Source: Euphorbia lathyris (taxonomy: Eukaryota > Streptophyta > Magnoliopsida > Malpighiales > Euphorbiaceae). From it: a stretch of DNA of 64,000 nucleotides. This document shows positions 40,777 through 52,562 of the stretch, piece after piece (position 1 is the first letter of the stretch; each line of letters opens with the position of its first letter). The stretch is taken from assembly GCF_963576675.1 (NCBI RefSeq), contig NC_088911.1, positions 135,597,929 through 135,661,928 on the forward strand. Reading direction: 5' to 3'. The notes beneath the pieces are model-generated. The model did not search any database. It was not told the origin of the DNA and worked only from the letters and a program-made list of their open reading frames with translations. The translations under genes were made by a program, and so were the position numbers.

Positions 40777-43066
40777 AAAAGGGAGCAAACTAAACTTTTT
40801 CATAATTTATTTAAATTTGATCCTTTGTTTTTATTAAAATTCCTTGAAACTGATAATCCGTTTTGCAGGTACGGATTATTTATTCAGGAATTTGAATTCC
40901 TAACGCGAGTAGAAGCATACACCTAGGCGGGAATTCTATGTCGAGCTCACCGACTATAACGTAGCGCTTCTTGGGAGGCAACCCAAGTTTTAATAAAACT
41001 TTTCAGGTTTGTTTTATTTAGATTATACATTGATCTTTTAGTTTAGTCTTTTTAGTTTTCTTTTACGTTTTTTTTAAAAAGTGTTCGTTTAAAAAAAAAA
41101 ATAAATATTTTTTTTATTTGTTTAGTTTTCTTTTATTTTATTTTTATTTTTTATTTTAAAGTTTTCAGGTTTAAAAAAAAAGCAAAAAAATTTTTTTTTG
41201 GCCCCAGGAGGCCCAGCTCGCCGAGCTGGGCACTCTAGCTCGGGCGAGCTGGGCACTGCCGCCCAGCCCGCCGCTGGGCACTGCGCCCAGCACGCCGCTA
41301 GGCACTGCGCCCAACCTGCCGCTGGGCACTGCGCGCAGCCCGCCGCTGGGCACTGCGCCCAGCCCGCTGCTCGGCCGAGATAAGCAGCGGTTCGGGATTT
41401 TTTCCCGAACGAAGCTGAAATAAATAAATAAATAATAATAATAATAATAAAAAAATTTGCCACCGCAAATCGTCAAGCTTTTGGCGATTGCGCTAAAATC
41501 AGTAATTTGTCTTCTCCACCCTAACTTTTTGCACTTGTACTCTATGGTTTGTGATGTAATGTTGGAACTTATTGCATATTTTTAGTGTGAGGAGGAGGGG
41601 TAGACAAACTTACAAAAATTGTATAATTTTTAAATTTTTGTTGCGTCGTGTCTAGTTTAGTTTTGCGTTTTTCGGGTTTTATTTAGGTTTTGCATGTTTA
41701 GGACCTAAAACCGTGAACCTCCTTCGAATCTAAACTTCGTTATTTGTCTTTGAGGGCTGAGAACCGAATCTAAAATTGAATGACAACTAGTTTAGGTGTG
41801 GGACACAACTCTTGTATCTGTAAAAGCATGAGCTAAGGTTTGCATTTAGACCCTACTTTTGAAGAAATGCTAAAATCATTACTTAGGTAGATAACTTAAG
41901 AGTCGAAGGCATGTGACATTAAACTTGAGTTTGGGGAAAACTAGTAAACACAAAATTGAAACCCAAAGAATTGTGAGTTGAATTTGAGCCTAAGAGCGAA
42001 CATCAAAAAGCTCTTTTTCTTGACATTTTTGTGTGAAAGCTTTGACTTGTGGAAGATTACAGATTTTGCACCTAATACTGTGTTGAACATACATGCGATG
42101 GTTTGAGATGATAAATGATGAATCAGCCTCATTAGAATTATCCATTTTCTTTACCTTATTTTTTCTTTTTCATCCACTCTAGGAAGCCCCTTTGAGCCTA
42201 TATTTTTGTAGTTTATAGATTTTTCTTTCGTTCTAACCTGTTTTTGCAAACCACAACTTGGTTTGCTACTTAACCCAATTTCTTGTGCAAAACTCAAATA
42301 GAGCATTTGTTTTCTTCTAGCGCTTTATCTTTGTTTATGGCATTACAGTAGCAAGCCAAAAGGCTAAGAAGTGAATGAGCATCACTATCCCAAAAAGAAA
42401 AAAAAAGAGAAAAACAGAAAAAAAGAAAGAAAAAGAAAAGAAAAGAGACGAACAAAAGGGAAGAACTTCATTCCCCAGTTCTTAAAAATAAAAAACGTCT
42501 CAAGAAAACATCCCAAAAAGAAAATAATAAGGGATGAATAAAAAGCTCAGTCACTTCATATTTGCTAAATCCATTTAAACTTAGTTTTTGTAGCGCTAGA
42601 ACTATTAACCCTTGTTGTACCTTTAACCCTCTAACCACATTACAACCCCGATTAGAGGCTGTTTTTGATATCATCGGAATCATATAGCATAGTAGAGGAA
42701 CGCGGATGAACGTGCAAAATCAACGTAATCCTAAGCAAGAACATAAGCCGAGAGTAAACACTTTAGCCACAAAAATTGTGTGAAATGAGTGAACTACCTA
42801 TGGTGAGGTGTTTTACTTAGCGATCCCCTCAAGCTCGTTTAATTGAACATATGTCCTTTTGCTTAAAACTATGACCTATGATAATTGAAATGCGGCTTTT
42901 TGATATCGTGTCTCTACTTTGTATTTCCGAATGCATGTAATTACAGATGCTCGAAATTGTGTCAAGCACCTAGTCAAACCGGGAGGTTTTCTAGCTTGCT
43001 TGTGATTGCGGGTTTAGTTTTTTTAGTTTACTTGGGGACAAGTAAAGTTTTAAGTGCGAGGAGGTT
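40777..43066. other. Non-coding interior of the LARD
   Basis: No conserved retrotransposon domain in any frame. It holds T-rich tracts (41050-41200), a 24-bp GC-rich tandem array (41210-41385), an (AATA/ATA)n microsatellite (about 41408-41455) and a purine-rich tract at about 42395-42455. The purine-rich GCGAGGAGGTT directly before 43067 may be the polypurine tract. Confidence 0.7.
41210..41385. repeat. 24-bp GC-rich tandem array in the LARD interior
   Basis: Starts with palindromes AGCTCGCCGAGCT and AGCTCGGGCGAGCT, followed by four to five near-perfect 24-base units (GCCGCTGGGCACTGCGCCCA plus CGCCCAGCAC-like joint). Within a unit CTGGGCACTGCGCCCAG is itself an imperfect palindrome. It interrupts strongly T-rich DNA. 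Confidence 0.9.
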
Positions 43067-44627
43067 TGATAGGGGTCAAAAACCCCTATCTTTGGGTACG
43101 GTTTTAGGACGGGTTTTAGAGTTATTTTGTTAATAAGCGAGCAATTCTCGCATTTAAATGATTTTGTGTGAGTTAGTTAGAAATTGGAAACGTTCTATTT
43201 ACTTTTCGTTGTTTAGGCTCGTTTTATGATCAATTTAGGCAAATACGGCCAAAATGGTATGCATAGTAGAATTCCGTTATCTTTTGAAGCTAATTGGTCC
43301 GTCAAAAGTCGCACCAAACGAAGCGTTTGCTCAAAATAGGCGATTGACGGATCAATTTGGCTTTTGGACTAATGTTTTCTGGAGTTTTTATGCGTGTGCA
43401 GGTGTAAGTTCGGACGAAAAAGGGCATAGAAGTCACTCGGTATGAATCGAGCACGCTTCGGGCAAAAACGCTCGGCGAGCAGGGCCCCACGGGCCATTTC
43501 TGCTCACCGAGCAGGGCGCCAGGCGCCTGCTCGGCGCGAGCAGCCCTGCGGGAATTGGTCAAAAAGACCAATTCCGCCCCCACGAAGCCACGTTCGGCCC
43601 CACGTCTTCCTACACCAAAAAGGACACGAAAATAGGTCAAAACGAGGCCCGAGACGCGTCTATAAATAGGATTTTTCCATTGTAAATTAGATATCTTTTT
43701 CCTTTGTAATTTTCTTAGCTTTTCACCTTGAGAAATCCTCTCCACCTCCTCCATATCCTTCAAACCTCCATTGAAGACACCTCCGAAGCTCCATTCACCG
43801 AGAATTGCTCAAGCTTCATCCTTAAATCCTAGAAAGACGCCTGCATTGGTAGACAGGTTCCCTAAAAGGGATTTTTCTTCTTTTACATTCTGTCTAGCCT
43901 CTGATACATGCTATGAATTCTAGGTTTATTATAACTTCGTGACAATGTTTCCATCTTTGATATATATTATAGTTCTTGTTTATTCAATTGTTTTGATGTT
44001 TTAATCTTTGTCTTACGCTTTGTCTGATTGGTTTAACTCATTCGATAATCCCAAAATTAGGTTGGCACATATTGCGAGCTGAATCTGACCTAGTTAGTGC
44101 CTATAGGATTGACGACCCTATAGAAGATTAAGCCCAAATTACTGAGCCTTAGAGCTAGTTTCGGCCTTACAAGGGAATCACGAACTAGGGACTTTAGGAG
44201 GATAGGTCGGGTTAATCACCTTGGACACAAGTGACTTAGGTTTCAATTCAATTGTTTAAACATTCTATTTTCACTATCATCGTATCCCTTCATGTTCCTT
44301 CGGTTAATTGCATTGGTAAAAGATCACTTAGGAGTAGTTTAACTTAATTAGGGGTAGAGTAACTCAATTAGGCGTAGAATAACTTAGTTAGAATCGGATA
44401 ACTTAGCTAGGAATAGCGTAATTCAACATAGGAGTAGATTAATTTAAACAAACTAACTCAAAACCCCCTAAGCCTAGATAACATCCGAGATCGAGTAGCT
44501 CGGTACTTGCAGAAATAAATCCTGTGGATGATAACCTGGACTTAAACCAGAAATTTATTACTTGATAACGACGGGGTACACTTATCCCTTAGTGAGTTCT
44601 CATCTAACCATAGGTGAGGGTGCATCA
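43067..44627 (+). repeat. LARD 3' LTR (1561 bp)
   Basis: Partner of 38580-40207, with TATAAATAGG at 43661-43670. Shorter mainly because the palindrome cluster (43470-43547) has only three palindromes; it also has CGTTCGGCCCCACGTCTTCC, absent from the other LTR. Confidence 0.9.
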
Positions 44628-45758
44628 ATCTCTATGAAAAACTTTGAAGCCAAAGAGAAGTCAGAAGACAAGAAGCAAAAATCACTTGTCATGAAAGCTA
44701 ACTCAATAGAAGCTGACTCGTCGGATGATGAGGAGATGGCCATATTTACAAGAAAAATGAAGAAGATGTTCAGAAAGAATGATAAGAAGAGTAAAAGGCC
44801 ATTCAGACGAAGCGATAAGTACAAAGCTGAGTCCAGTGACAAATACAAAAAGGACAGCTCCAAACCAGTCACGTGCTTTGAATGCCACCAAACTGGGCAC
44901 ATTAAATCAAGCTGTCCAAATCTGAAGAAAGAAAAGAAAGGTAGCAAAAAAGCTATGGTGGCCACATGGAGTGACAGTGATGAGTCAACCTCATCTGAAG
45001 CTGATGCAAATGATACAGCAAATATATGCTTCATGGCCGATGACGCTGCTGACCACTACCAATCTGAGCATGCTGACCTCTCAGATGATACTGACCAAGA
45101 GGACCACTCCAATGAGGTAACATCTCTTCTCTTGTTCAGAAATGAAATGGTTAAAGCCCTGAGTGATCTCTATACACTGACCAAAAAGTGTAATAAGAAA
45201 ATTAGAGCACTCAGCATGCGATGTGATGAGATCGAGGAAGTCAAACTGAGTGACATCTGACATCTCCTTCAAGACAACACCAGGCAAGATGAAAACTTAA
45301 AAATAATGCATGGATTTGTCTCTGAAGTCCAATCAGACTCAAAGAAGCTGAGAAAGGACATCACAACCATACAGAACCAGCTGAGTAAATCGGCTAAGAA
45401 AGGGTTCTATCCCAATGCTGAGTATCAAGGTACTGGTCAGCATAAACGGTTCACTCAGTGTGACTGTTGTGGGAAAAGAGGACACACCATAGATGTGTGT
45501 TGATATACTCGGTGGAATGTCCAATGCGACTTCTGCGGAAAGAAAGGCCATACCACTAAGGTATGTCGGCATGCTCAGCACAATCGTGCTGACCAGAAAC
45601 AAAATCACTCTCAAAGGGTGACCTATTGTGACTTCTGTGGTAAAGCTGGCCACACAATAAATATATGTCGTCACAAATTAAAACATGATGTAGCACCTAT
45701 CTATGCTAACCAACGAGGACCCAAAAAGAATTGGGTACCTAAAGATGAATGATTCAAA

Positions 45759-46420
45759 ATGCAGGTGAGCCTGAGGTGCGTGGAGAAGTCAAAACTTTGG
45801 TATATTGACAGCGTATGCTCGAGGCACATGACTGGTGATGAAACGCAATTCATCACACTTGAGTGTAAACGAGGTGGAAGTGTAAGCTTTGGAGACAATA
45901 AAAAGGGTAAGATAGTCGGTTCAGGTACTATCGGAGGTAACCCTACTATTGAGTCAGTCTCCTTAGTCAGGGTCTCAAATATAACCTATTGAGCATAGCT
46001 CAGCTGTGTGACAGCGGTAGAAAGGTTGTATTTGATGCCACTGAGTGTCGGATACTCGAGGGAAAAACAAACAATTTGATTTTAACTGCCCCTCGTGTTG
46101 ACAATGTGTACATGTTGAGTTTAGAAAAGAATTTCTCAAAAAATATATGCTTAGTGTCAAAGGAAGACAATTCCTGGCTATGGCATAGGAGACTTGGTCA
46201 TGTAAGCATGGACCTCTTTGCCAAACTAGCAAGAAAGCAATTAGTTGAGGGATTGCCCAAACTTAGACTTGAGAAAGATCAATTATGTAATGCTTGTCAG
46301 CAAGGTAAACAAACTAAAAAGTCTTTTCAAAATAAAAATATTGTCTCAACCAAGCGTCCATTGGAATTACTACATTTGGACCTTTTCGGACCTATCCAGC
46401 CACTCAGCTTGGGCGGTAAG
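45759..46420 (+). pseudogene. SIRE-1 pol start, cut off by the Athila insertion
   Basis: Begins ATG 45759 nine bases after the gag stop codon begins (same frame). Protease motif [18 protein letters not shown]-pre-integrase [15 protein letters not shown] and CNAC; start of the integrase, [19 protein letters not shown]. One base is missing near 45969 (GTCAGGGTCTC where SIRE-2 has GTCAGCGGACTC). The sequence stops at 46420 where the Athila LTR begins; the rest should lie to the right of the nest, outside the window. Confidence 0.9.
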
Positions 46421-47943
46421 TGTTGAGCGATTTCCACAAGTGCACGGTATACGCTTGTAGTAATAAAAGATATCGATCCCACATGGAACGTTTTTTAACA
46501 AAAACTTATTTTGAATTGGTTAAATATACTTTTAAGGTTTATAATATGGAAAATCGTTAAATCGGATTTGGTTTTGAAATTGCTAGAATGAGAATTAGAT
46601 TAGAGTATAAAAATGTTAGAAAATACTTCTGATTTAGGAATAAATTTACAAAACAGGATTGTTTAGTTCTTTAGAAAAGCAAACAAGTGTATTCGTTTGC
46701 ATTAAGCAAAGAAAACAACTTTAAACTTTGTATAAATTATAACGATGAAATAAAAGACGGAACCTCTAATTTTTAGGCTTTGAACTGTAGTCAATCCTCC
46801 TACGGTCAGGTTAGATCGCTATCTTAACCAAATTAAAACTCTACCGAGATATCAATTTGTCTAAGTGTTCAACAAAGTTTCCTTGTAAAGTTTTTGAATT
46901 AAACTACGTTTTAATGAAAACACCGGCAATCCACTTCGGATCCTTTACCAAAGTGCTGCATGAAAATCTATCGAATAGAACAGACTTTATTAGATGAAAT
47001 ATAAATTTGATACAAGTTTATAGAGAACAAGAAGCATGAAAACATTTCACGACTTGCAAGTGAACGGGTTGTCAATCCTTTCCTTGGGTTTCGTTAGAGT
47101 TTGTCAGACTCAGGGCGGATTCTCTACTCAATCTTCTCGTTGTGACTTCCTAATAGGGATGCGGTCGGCCTCTACCAAAATGTAAACTGATATGAACAAA
47201 TCTAAATGCTACTGTGTTTGTAATTGTTGAATAAACAATGTGTGTACATCATATTGCTTTTTACAGAAATGAAATCTAAATTCTGAATCACTTGACTCGG
47301 ACTTTCTGCATAAATTCTATACTAATCTCTTTCTTCTATATCTCTCCAACTCTCCATCAACTCTTTATTTATAGATGTTGAAGAGTCGTGGTTGAAGTGT
47401 CGTGTCCGTTGTGAAGGATCGTATCCTCTGTGAAGGGACGTCTTTATCCACCCGAACGAACGTGTTTCTTTGAATTAAACATGTGTTCATTGTACTTGGA
47501 GGAATTTATGCACTTACCGAGAATATTTAATTCTCGACCGAGAATGGGGGAGCAATTATTTGGTCTTCAAACGAAGGGAAGGAGCTGCTGAAAAACGCGT
47601 GTCGCGACCGAGAATTTGAGATTCTCGGTCGCGGCTTTTGTAAATTCTCTACCGAGAATCTTGTTTCCTCAACCGAGAATGTGACATTTTCTTCTGTTCC
47701 TGACTTCGTCTTTGTCCTCGTTTAGGTGTAATTGATCTTCGTTGTTTTTGACTCTTTTTGTAGGGTTTTTATTCTATTTTTAAGCTCTTTTCGTTCCTAT
47801 TTGGATTTTACCAAATATTTACGTACCTTATAAGAAAGAAACATATTCGAGAGTAAAAGCATTCTAAATAGTTATGAATAGCACAAATTCGTAGCAGAAC
47901 TGATGTAAATACTAATGATATTTTAGGTATATTTTGGGAAACA
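46421..47943 (-). repeat. Athila 3' LTR (1523 bp)
   Basis: On the plus strand TGTTGAGCG...GGGAAACA. A TATA box in element orientation, CTATAAATAAAGAG, lies at 47361-47374. The purine-rich ATTAAGTGTGGAGATT (minus strand of 47944-47959) is the polypurine tract. A cluster of accGAGAAT/ATTCTCggt hairpins lies at 47516-47690. Confidence 0.8.
47516..47690. repeat. ACCGAGAAT hairpin cluster in the Athila LTR
   Basis: Inverted pairs of ACCGAGAAT and ATTCTCGGT. The best is GCGACCGAGAAT at 47604-47615 with ATTCTCGGTCGC at 47621-47632 (12-bp stem, 5-base loop). Others include ATTCTCGACCGAGAAT near 47530 and single ACCGAGAAT copies near 47653 and 47673. Confidence 0.9.
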
Positions 47944-47959
47944 AATCTCCACACTTAAT

Positions 47960-49362
47960 CTTTTGCTAGTCCCGAGCAAAATTTTACTGATTTTATTTTT
48001 TATCTAATCTCTTTATAAAAATATAACATATATCTTTGTATTCCTTTTGAATTAGTTAAGCTGAAAAAGACTAACTTCTCATGGCAAATTTATACGCAAA
48101 ATATCAAACTAACTTAGTATAAAGGCGATATATCATTCATCTTGTATTTTTAATTTCTGAATTGAAGTATTCGGGACAATATAAGCACGCATTTCATTGA
48201 GTCTTTCGTCTCAAGGCATTTCAAAGCACAAAATTTCCTTTCCCAAACCTAAACTAATATATGAAATATATAAAATGAATAAGTACTTGGGTTAATCTTA
48301 TTTGCTTAGTTACGCCCGAGATAAGGGTGGTCTTGATCGTAACCTTATACGTATTTTTATTGCTTTGTGTTCGCTTAAGAGGTATCGACCATGCCATGGG
48401 TGGACGCAATCGTTACTTTAAACTTAAACACGCTTATTTTTTCTTTTTTTTAAACATTCCTTCCATACCTCGATTGTGATAAGGGTGGTCGCAATCGTGG
48501 CCAAAAGTAAACGGTACTTAATTTTCTTCCCTTTCATACCTCGATTGTGATAATGTTGGTCTCAATCGTGGCCAAAAGTTAAGAATTCAACTAATTGATT
48601 AATTAATATGAAATATAAAATTTTGAATTGTAAATTGGGAAAAAGAAAGGTAGCACATTCATCCTATATTGACTTAAAATTCAACATGTATTATGACTAA
48701 AGTTTCCTTAAAAACTTCAATTGGTGTTAATGTAAGACAAAATCAAACCGAGCTAAAATTGTTAGTTCAATTTAATGCCTATAAACCTAATTGAAAATTT
48801 AAAATAAGATTTATTGTATCCTGTATTTCATGATATAAAATAGAGATTAAAATAAAGATTTTTTTTACTTTAATACATTCACTCGAGACAATTTTACTTA
48901 AAATCGTATCGGAGATTTATGAAAAAAGTTGAAAAATAATACCCTTATAGAAATATTATTTCTATCGATAATGATAACCTAAAAATAATCATAAGTTTAA
49001 AATATTTTAAACATATGGAAATGTAAAGTTATGAAAAATAATGTGAAATAAAATGTGTTGCAATATATGTTGCATTTGCATAAAAATTATTCGTTGCATT
49101 TAGTATTTGTGCTAAAGATTAAAATGATATATGTATATCTCCTCCCACACTTAAATTGGACCATGTCCTCAGTGGTGCAAATATTGAGATACCATGAAAA
49201 AAACAAGCACGAAATAACGCATACGAAAATAAGATAGAACTTTTAGCAAATGAAAAACATCCATCATAATAAAATTAAAAATTGTACGAAACATAAATAA
49301 AAATATTGTACCAAACTTAAATAGAAAAACATCATAATAAGATGAAAAAGAAAAGATAAAAC
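47960..49362. other. Non-coding Athila 3' region
   Basis: AT-rich sequence between ORF A and the polypurine tract. Two copies of TACCTCGATTGTGATAA plus TCGTGGCCAAAAGT lie near 48470-48575, and a related word near 48310. Long untranslated 3' regions are usual in Athila elements. No frame of interest. Confidence 0.6.
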
Positions 49363-50568
49363 CTAAGCTTGAGGCGGGGAATCCGGAGGTGTTGGTGAAG
49401 TTTCCACATTGCGGCGATGGAAAAATGAAAGCATCCGATGCCGAGTAGACCTATGCTCGCGCCTCAAAGTATTGAGGTTGTCATTCATCACCATATTGTT
49501 CTCCACCAAATCATCAATTCTTAAATTCATTTGGCGATTATTGGAATTGATTTGGTTCAAAATCCGCCTTAAATCCACCGGATCATCCTCTTGAGGTACT
49601 TGGGGTTGTGGTTGTGCTTGCGGTGCATCCTCCGCGCCTCCTTCTTCGGTACCTACAAATTGTGAACTTGAAGCTCCTCCACCCATAGTGCCACGAAGAT
49701 GGGCAATACGGGAAGCATAGGATATAAAAATAGGAGGAACCGAAGTAAGCAATAAGTGAGCCCGCTCAAGTGCCGAAATGTCCAAAATTGGAACATACCC
49801 ATGGTAGGTGGACATGTCATAATCGGCCAATTCACCTCGTGCTCCTAAAACAATAGCCGTGATAAAATTACCGAGAGGGACTTGAATTGTGGAAGCCCTC
49901 GAAGCACGAAATAAATTGTCAAATAGCATACCGATGCTATCAACCCTCAAACCCTTAAACAGACAATCCAAAACAAACAAATCCCGAACTTGAATCTTAG
50001 ATCTCTCAACGCGACCAAACAAGGAAAAGCTCAAATATTTGTGAAAGAAGAACACACAATTGTCCTTAATCAACTTGCTTGAAGTGTTTTTGGAGTTAAA
50101 ATATTCTTGATCCGAAAGAGTTTGCCAAATAGAGTCATTATCAAAATCCTTAGGCTTGTCATAGAAATCATTAGTAGGGAAACCAAACATATTTCCCATA
50201 GCTTCATAATCAATGGTATAGGTGACACCATGATTTCTAAAAGAAATTGATGTTTTCTTCTTATTCATGGTCAAGGTGACCAAAAATTCTACCACATATT
50301 CATGAATACGGGGAAAACGCATAGAAACAAATTCTTGCCAACCCAATGTTTCAATAAAAGCATCAATTCTAGTAGAGAAATCCAATGCTCTTACCGAATC
50401 AAAGTCAAGGAAGTGCATATCCACAAACTCCCTCTTGGAATTGGAAAAGTGAAGAAATCGAGCGGCTTCCTCCTCCGTTTCGATATCGAAATAGGCTCCG
50501 CAATGAATACGAAGGCGATTAGCTTCCGTAACCGGAGGCTTTTGACCAACACGCTTTTGTCTAGGCAT
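49363..50568 (-). CDS. Athila extra ORF A (ATHILA ORF-1-like, 401 aa)
   Basis: Open frame in the env position, downstream of pol. It contains FDIETEEEAARFLHF, then RIDAFIETLGWQEFVSMRF, VVEFLVTLTM, IDYEAMGNMFGFPTND and a helical region, then a Gln/Pro/Glu-rich acidic linker (about 290-335) and a C-terminal coiled-coil-like segment (DLRRILNQINSNNRQMNLRI). The first ~270 residues fit the ATHILA ORF-1 type domain (family knowledge). I see no signal peptide or membrane segment, so an envelope function is not supported. No stops interrupt it, in contrast to its sister ORF B. A promoter for it is not evident. Confidence 0.75.
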   Translation of the reverse strand: MPRQKRVGQKPPVTEANRLRIHCGAYFDIETEEEAARFLHFSNSKREFVDMHFLDFDSVRALDFSTRIDAFIETLGWQEFVSMRFPRIHEYVVEFLVTLTMNKKKTSISFRNHGVTYTIDYEAMGNMFGFPTNDFYDKPKDFDNDSIWQTLSDQEYFNSKNTSSKLIKDNCVFFFHKYLSFSLFGRVERSKIQVRDLFVLDCLFKGLRVDSIGMLFDNLFRASRASTIQVPLGNFITAIVLGARGELADYDMSTYHGYVPILDISALERAHLLLTSVPPIFISYASRIAHLRGTMGGGASSSQFVGTEEGGAEDAPQAQPQPQVPQEDDPVDLRRILNQINSNNRQMNLRIDDLVENNMVMNDNLNTLRREHRSTRHRMLSFFHRRNVETSPTPPDSPPQA

Positions 50569-51614
50569 GGTAATGGTGGTGGTTAGGGTTGAGCAAAGAA
50601 GAAGAAGAATTGAAGAAAAGAGAGAGAAGCAAAGGATGAAGATGAAGTGAGAGTTGTAAAATGAGGTAATGAATTGAGAAGTGATAAGAGAGAGTAAAGA
50701 ATAATTGGGGAAGAGTAAAAGTAATGTATGGGGAAGAGGTTAGGGTAGGTGATTGGGTGAAATTTGAGGTGATGTGAGGTTTGTGTAAGGAGTAGGTTTA
50801 TATAGGGTGAAATAGGGAGATGTAGAGGTTGAATAGGAATAGGAATAGGCTTGAAAATGTGTCAAAAATCCAGAAATATTCGCCCTACAGGTCGCGTGTC
50901 GCGACCGAGAATGACGATCCGCGGTCGCGGCACGCGAAAATCAGAGATTTTTTTTCTCTGATTTCGGCCTATTTTTGCTGGACTTACCGAGAATTTTAAA
51001 TTCTCGGTAGAGAATTGGTCAAAAGTGGCTGATTTTGTGTATTTGGACCTAGTTTGTGGAATTTGGTTGATTAATTGTGTCTTGAACTTAATGTGAAATG
51101 TACCTGCACTTAAATACTGAAATGAAAATATTAAATGCAAGGAAAACTAAAGGTTTATCCTTATTAATTGTGAAAATTTAAGAGAAATAAATGTGTCATA
51201 TTAAGAAGTAATGAAACCTTAATGAATATTTATGTATATAAGTTAAATGAATCATATTAAGTGCAAATAAATACTAGGTCATGGATTAATAAATTGAATT
51301 AAATCTTAATGTATTGAAAATAATAGATTAAGTTATGAATTTAATTAAATGTGAATATATGTGTGGATTAAGAAAAACCATATTAGTTCATGTGAATCAT
51401 TTTTTTATCTCTATTTGAGCAAGAATGATTAAAATTGGTCCATACTAAGTATAGATTTATCCATGATCACATAGGGAATGGAACAAATATATAACTATGG
51501 TGAAATTAAGAAATGAACTAAAATGAATAGAATTTTTATTAAATCAAACATATGTACAAAATAATTAACACAAAACAAAAAAAATATTTACAAAATAAAA
51601 TGTAAAAACCTAAA
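50569..51614. other. Athila spacer between ORF B and ORF A
   Basis: Non-coding. A hairpin cluster lies at 50886-51030; the rest is AT-rich with a long AGAGAG/GAAGAAGAAG purine part (50595-50720), which on the element strand is a pyrimidine-rich leader just before the ORF A start. Confidence 0.6.
50886..51030. repeat. Hairpin cluster in the ORF B-ORF A spacer
   Basis: Inverted pairs: GTGTCGCGACC with GGTCGCGGCAC, AATCAGAGA with TCTCTGATT, and ACCGAGAATTTTAAATTCTCGGT (cores ACCGAGAATT/AATTCTCGGT). Same motif family as in the LTR. Confidence 0.9.
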
Positions 51615-52562
51615 CTATTCTATATATTCATCCATATCAAGCGGGATTTTTGTGGCCCTATAGCAGTCAATTTTCAACTGCACGAAAGCTTGACGTTCCG
51701 GTGCAGAAAGAAAATGCGGGCCTGCACGAAAGACACGTTTCACGAGTCCTTCAAACTCTAAAAACTCATAGTCTATCGTCGGGAAGAATTCATCATCACT
51801 CCAAGGAACATCAATGGTACCCTTGGTACCGAGAATTATTCCACAGATTATATTTCCGAACCCAATCTTTTTATCCTTGGATCGAGAAGCGGCGACAAGA
51901 CCCTCCATCAGAATTTTTGAAGAGTCAACTGTATTTCCTTGGAATATATCTCCAAGAACATATAAATCGGTGTCACGGACCACACCACTAAATGTGTGAC
52001 TGAACAAACTGTGATACAAAAATTTGTGTAAATACAGCATGGAGTTGGAGTGAAAGGAATGATTGTAGGCGAGTCTAGGATTGAAACGCCAAAAACCAGT
52101 AAGCATTCTCCATATGTCTGTGGATGTCATGTCTTTGCCAAGATGATGTTTGATTGTATCCCTCGGGGGAAAACCAAACCAGGCCTGCAACTATGGATAG
52201 CCAAAAGTAAAGATTTCGCCATCTCGACGAAAACTAAGACGGACCCGTCGTTTGTTAACAAAACGAACGGTACAGAAAAATTCCAGAATCCAATCGCCAA
52301 TGATTGAAAATCGCATGTTGGCGAATTTTGTCCACCCTAAGCGTTCCAAATAGCGACTCATGTCATCGCTTATACAGAGTTAATCATTCAAGAAGTCATC
52401 CATATATAACATTCCGATGAAGAATGTATAACGAAGCCTCCAGTAGCGCCTTCCTTCATCATGATTGAAGATAGGAAATGGCGCCCCGTATCGTTTGGAT
52501 AAGTCTGGACGTTTGTTGCTTGAAGCAACATTTTTCTTTGAGGTTTTGTGTTTAGTAGGCAT
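51615..52562 (-). pseudogene. Athila extra ORF B, sister of ORF A, two stops
   Basis: A 315-codon frame from MPTKHKTSKK (52562) to DMDEYIE (51615), interrupted by in-frame TAA near 52382 and TAG near 52198. Middle segment RYLERLGWTKFANMRF, ILEFFCTVRF, LSFRRDGEIFTFGY and WFGFPPRD aligns in order with ORF A (ETLGWQEFVSMRF, VEFLVTLTM, ISFRNHGVTYTIDY, MFGFPTND), so both carry the same domain. It probably arose by duplication in the Athila lineage. Inactive here. Confidence 0.7.

Larger units (their letters stand above)
38580..44627 (+). mobile_element. Non-autonomous LTR element (LARD-like) in SIRE-1 gag
   Basis: A 6.05-kb insertion with long LTRs (38580-40207 and 43067-44627), ends TGATAGGGG...GCATCA, and a perfect 5-bp duplication ATCTC at 38575-38579 and 44628-44632. 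The primer site just inside, TGGTGCCGTTGCCGGGG, is the type used by Athila/Tat gypsy elements. The 2.86-kb interior has no protease, RT or integrase; only a short gag-like relic is seen. It must be mobilised by an autonomous gypsy relative. LTRs differ by scattered substitutions and by the size of a palindrome cluster. Confidence 0.9.
37906..45752 (+). pseudogene. SIRE-1 gag, interrupted by a 6-kb LTR element
   Basis: Gag of a SIRE-type copia element, in two parts: 37906-38579 and 44633-45752. Part 1 has a start MAENSTRFL, a TGA at 37984-37986, then FFGSNYTFWKNRMKNFIQAT, EIWKKLEVTYEG and RLGKIFTEEEHVKKILRSLP. Part 2 has an acidic/basic linker, the CCHC knuckle CFECHQTGHIKSSC, a coiled-coil-like region, and three more knuckles (CDCCGKRGHTIDVC, CDFCGKKGHTTKVC, CDFCGKAGHTINIC). 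Further stops: TGA 45258-45260 and TGA 45501-45503. Natural end at TGA 45750-45752. Dead copy; SIRE-2 carries the intact relative for comparison. Confidence 0.9.
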
